Shown here: one piece after another, positions 8,692 through 10,156 of the stretch
Numbering within the stretch: the first letter of the stretch is position 1
How the letters are laid out: each line of letters starts with the position of its first letter
Assembly: GCA_964637655.1 (NCBI GenBank)
Contig: CAZWUZ010000134.1
Coordinates: 1-10,156, forward strand
Source of the DNA: CAZWUZ01 sp964637655 [NCBI: uncultured bacterium]
GTDB lineage: Bacteria; DAOPZR01
Direction: 5' to 3'
DNA length: 10,156 nucleotides
Notes under the pieces: model-generated
The model's database searches: none
The model's input: the letters and a program-made list of their open reading frames with translations, nothing else
What the model was told of the DNA's origin: nothing
Made by a program: the position numbers and the translations under genes

Positions 8692-10035
8692 CTACGCTCC
8701 TTGCCCGGCGCGCGCCGTGACGCGCACCAGTTCGCCGCCCGTCGCCATGCCTTCAGCAACGCGCTGGCCCACCACCCAGATGATCTCGTCCCGTCCTTCG
8801 TCCACCAGCAGCGGCACCCGGTCGCGCAGAAAGCGCGGGATACCCTGCGCGGGGAGGAAGTCCTGCAGCTTCTGCGAGTGCCCGTCCATTCCCGCCGGAC
8901 GGAACCGGTCGCCGTCACGCCGCGCGCGCACCGTGAAGGGCCCGCGCAGCGCGCTGCGGCTGAAGACCGCCGCATGCTCAGGCAGGTCAGTCGCCCCGCC
9001 GGCCGTCTCGCTGGTCAGCGTGAAGCCCCAGCCCGCCGCCGTCTCCGTCCCCTGCAGGCGCACACTCACCGCCGGCAGCGCACACTGCGGGCGGAACACA
9101 TATACCCGCCCGCGCCACTGCTCCGCTGCCAGCGTTTCCGTCTCCCAGTGCGGTGCTGCCGTGAACACAAAACGCTCCAGTTCGGCGAACCGCGCGCGAT
9201 CAGGCGCCGCCACGCCGAGCAGGGCACACACCTCCTGCCACCAGTAATGACGTTCAAGGCGATGATACTTTGTCAGCGTCTCCCTGTCAATATAAATGTA
9301 TCCCCCGCTGAGGCCCTGCATCGCCTGCGCCTGTGCCCGGCGCCGCAGCACCTCGTCAGCATCACGCGCAACTTCAGTAAATTTAAGGAGATGTTCCTGC
9401 CATGCCGGGTTGATAGTGGCCGCCATCTCCGGGAAACGGTGCCTGATGACGTTGCGCGCGTAGGCGTCACTGTCATTGCTGCTGTCCTGCGCGAACGGGA
9501 CGCCTCCTGCCCCGCAGTAAGCAACGAGTTGCGCGTGGGTACAGGTCAGCAGCGGGCGCAGCAGCAGCACGTCGCGGTACAGGGATGCCCCCTGCATCCC
9601 CGACGCCCCGGCCAGTCCCGCCCCGCGCAGCAGATGCAGCAGCATGGTCTCCGTCTGGTCGTCCGCATGATGCCCCAGCGCGATGGCCGCGGGTGGCGGG
9701 GCGTCAGCCAGCGCCGCGCGCGCCGCTTCGAGGCGCACCGTCCGCGCCTGCGCCTGCAGGTTGCCTGTTGCTTCCAGCTGCACCCGCTGCACGAGCAGCG
9801 GGAGGTCATGCTGCCGCGCCCACTGCTCCACCAGCGCGGTCTCCTGCTCCGCTTCGGGGCGCAGCCCGTAATTGACATGCACCAGCCCGAGCTGGAAAGA
9901 GAATTCCGTGCGCAGCTGCCGCAGGGTATCCGCCAGCGCCATCGAGTCGGCGCCACCCGACACGAGGACCGCGAGGCGCGCGGGGCGCTGCCCGACCGGC
10001 AGCCGTTCGATGAATTGTCGCACCACCTGCAGCAT
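8692..10035 (-). CDS. tilS: tRNA(Ile)-lysidine synthetase
   Basis: Attaches lysine to C34 of the CAU anticodon of a tRNA-Ile using ATP, changing both amino-acid identity and decoding from AUG to AUA; essential in nearly all bacteria. The 447-residue protein has the PP-loop ATPase domain with LVSGGADSMAL (24-34), the HVNYGLR block (53-59), GHHADDQTETMLLHLLRGAG (121-140) and DSSNDSDAYARNVIRHRFP (184-202). A helical middle region follows, then the C-terminal TilS domain (about 366-430) with RRDGDRFRPAG (372-382), QKLQDFLPAQGIP (388-400) and RDRVPLLVDEG (404-414). The ATG at 10035 is preceded by AAAGG with 6-nt spacing. It is the first gene after the operon promoter, with a predicted leader of about 37 nt. 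Confidence 0.97.
   Translation of the reverse strand: MLQVVRQFIERLPVGQRPARLAVLVSGGADSMALADTLRQLRTEFSFQLGLVHVNYGLRPEAEQETALVEQWARQHDLPLLVQRVQLEATGNLQAQARTVRLEAARAALADAPPPAAIALGHHADDQTETMLLHLLRGAGLAGASGMQGASLYRDVLLLRPLLTCTHAQLVAYCGAGGVPFAQDSSNDSDAYARNVIRHRFPEMAATINPAWQEHLLKFTEVARDADEVLRRRAQAQAMQGLSGGYIYIDRETLTKYHRLERHYWWQEVCALLGVAAPDRARFAELERFVFTAAPHWETETLAAEQWRGRVYVFRPQCALPAVSVRLQGTETAAGWGFTLTSETAGGATDLPEHAAVFSRSALRGPFTVRARRDGDRFRPAGMDGHSQKLQDFLPAQGIPRFLRDRVPLLVDEGRDEIIWVVGQRVAEGMATGGELVRVTARAGQGA
8697..8702 (-). promoter_or_regulatory. Shine-Dalgarno that selects the TTG start of ftsH
   Basis: AAGGAG on the minus strand at 8702-8697 lies inside the last codons of tilS, 7 nt before the TTG at 8689-8687. 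It is the reason for preferring this rare start over the ATG at 8665. Because it sits within translated tilS sequence, ribosomes finishing tilS could re-initiate here. Confidence 0.75.
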
Positions 10036-10060
10036 ACTCTACCTTTGGGGGACGGAGCTC

Positions 10061-10076
10061 AAGTTATTAAGTTATT
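10061..10076. repeat. Tandem 8-bp repeat AAGTTATT x2 at the operon start site
   Basis: Two perfect adjacent copies of AAGTTATT, at 10061-10068 and 10069-10076, cover the predicted transcription start of the tilS operon. In so GC-rich a sequence an A+T direct repeat here could be an operator half-site pair, or simply part of an easily melted start region. Confidence 0.5.
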
Positions 10077-10078
10077 GC

Positions 10079-10107
10079 AGTATACCTCTTGCCGCGCGTG
10101 CTGTAAA
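10079..10107 (-). promoter_or_regulatory. Near-consensus sigma-70-type promoter of the tilS-ftsH-folP-cdaA operon
   Basis: On the minus strand TTTACA (10107-10102) and TATACT (10084-10079) are separated by exactly 17 bp; each matches five of six consensus positions. The predicted transcription start is near 10072, giving a leader of about 37 nt before tilS that contains AAAGG as ribosome binding site. This is the best promoter-like sequence I could find on the minus strand. Since downstream junctions are overlaps or very short gaps, it probably drives the whole operon at least to glmS. Confidence 0.75.
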
Positions 10108-10118
10108 ACTGCTATAGT
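10089..10118 (+). promoter_or_regulatory. Candidate promoter of the divergent plus-strand gene
   Basis: TTGCCG (10089-10094) and TATAGT (10113-10118) are separated by 18 bp. The -10 element is good (five of six), the -35 moderate (four of six). It interleaves with the minus-strand promoter, whose -35 element falls within this spacer. The predicted transcript start falls at about the A of the ATG at 10125. Confidence 0.5.
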
Positions 10119-10124
10119 TGCCGC

Positions 10125-10156
10125 ATGAAGCGGATTGGCCTTGCCGTCGTGCTTCT
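10125..10156 (+). CDS. Start of a divergent gene with signal-peptide-like N-terminus, cut by window edge
   Basis: Ten complete codons are visible from an ATG: MKRIGLAVVL, with Leu probable next. A basic n-region (KR) followed by a hydrophobic run is how secretory signal peptides, lipoprotein signals or first membrane helices begin. There is no Shine-Dalgarno-like sequence before the ATG; the preceding bases are AGTTGCCGC. A promoter-like pair just upstream places the transcript start at or next to the ATG, so the mRNA might be leaderless, or the true start might lie further downstream beyond the window. Function cannot be inferred. Confidence 0.55.
   Translation, partial: MKRIGLAVVL

Overview
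The window is a GC-rich bacterial chromosomal segment. It is almost entirely one minus-strand operon of housekeeping genes, transcribed from right to left. In transcription order: tilS (tRNA-Ile lysidine synthetase), ftsH (membrane AAA+ zinc protease), folP (dihydropteroate synthase), cdaA (c-di-AMP cyclase), a cdaR/YbbR-domain protein, glmM (phosphoglucosamine mutase), pdxJ (pyridoxine 5'-phosphate synthase), glmS (glucosamine-6-phosphate synthase), a 47-codon single-pass membrane protein, and the first 34 codons of a cysteine-rich Fe-S protein cut by the left edge. A plus-strand gene with a signal-peptide-like start begins in the last 32 bases.

From tilS to glmS every junction is an overlap or a gap of 6 nt or less. 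The only sizeable non-coding stretch is the 89-bp divergent region at the right end. It holds a near-consensus sigma-70-type promoter for the operon (TTTACA, 17 bp, TATACT) and an interleaved promoter-like sequence facing the other way. No rRNA, tRNA, CRISPR array, insertion sequence or prophage part is visible, and no convincing intrinsic terminator.

The genes make functional sense together. CdaA makes cyclic di-AMP, YbbR/CdaR and GlmM are its known partners in Firmicutes, and GlmS and GlmM catalyse successive steps from fructose-6-phosphate to glucosamine-1-phosphate for peptidoglycan (and LPS, if present). PdxJ sits inside this module. FtsH, TilS and FolP add membrane-protein quality control, tRNA decoding and folate supply.

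Taxonomy is inference only. A run like ftsH-folP-cdaA-ybbR-glmM-pdxJ recalls Deltaproteobacteria. The FtsH wording near its Walker B motif ([17 protein letters not shown]) and the added glmS would also fit the PVC group (Verrucomicrobiota/Kiritimatiellota). Possession of PdxJ (the DXP-dependent vitamin B6 route) argues against a typical Firmicute. I see no novel defence, mobile or biosynthetic system. The points most worth a second look are the interleaved divergent promoters, the possibly leaderless divergent gene, the placement of pdxJ, and the tiny membrane protein after glmS.
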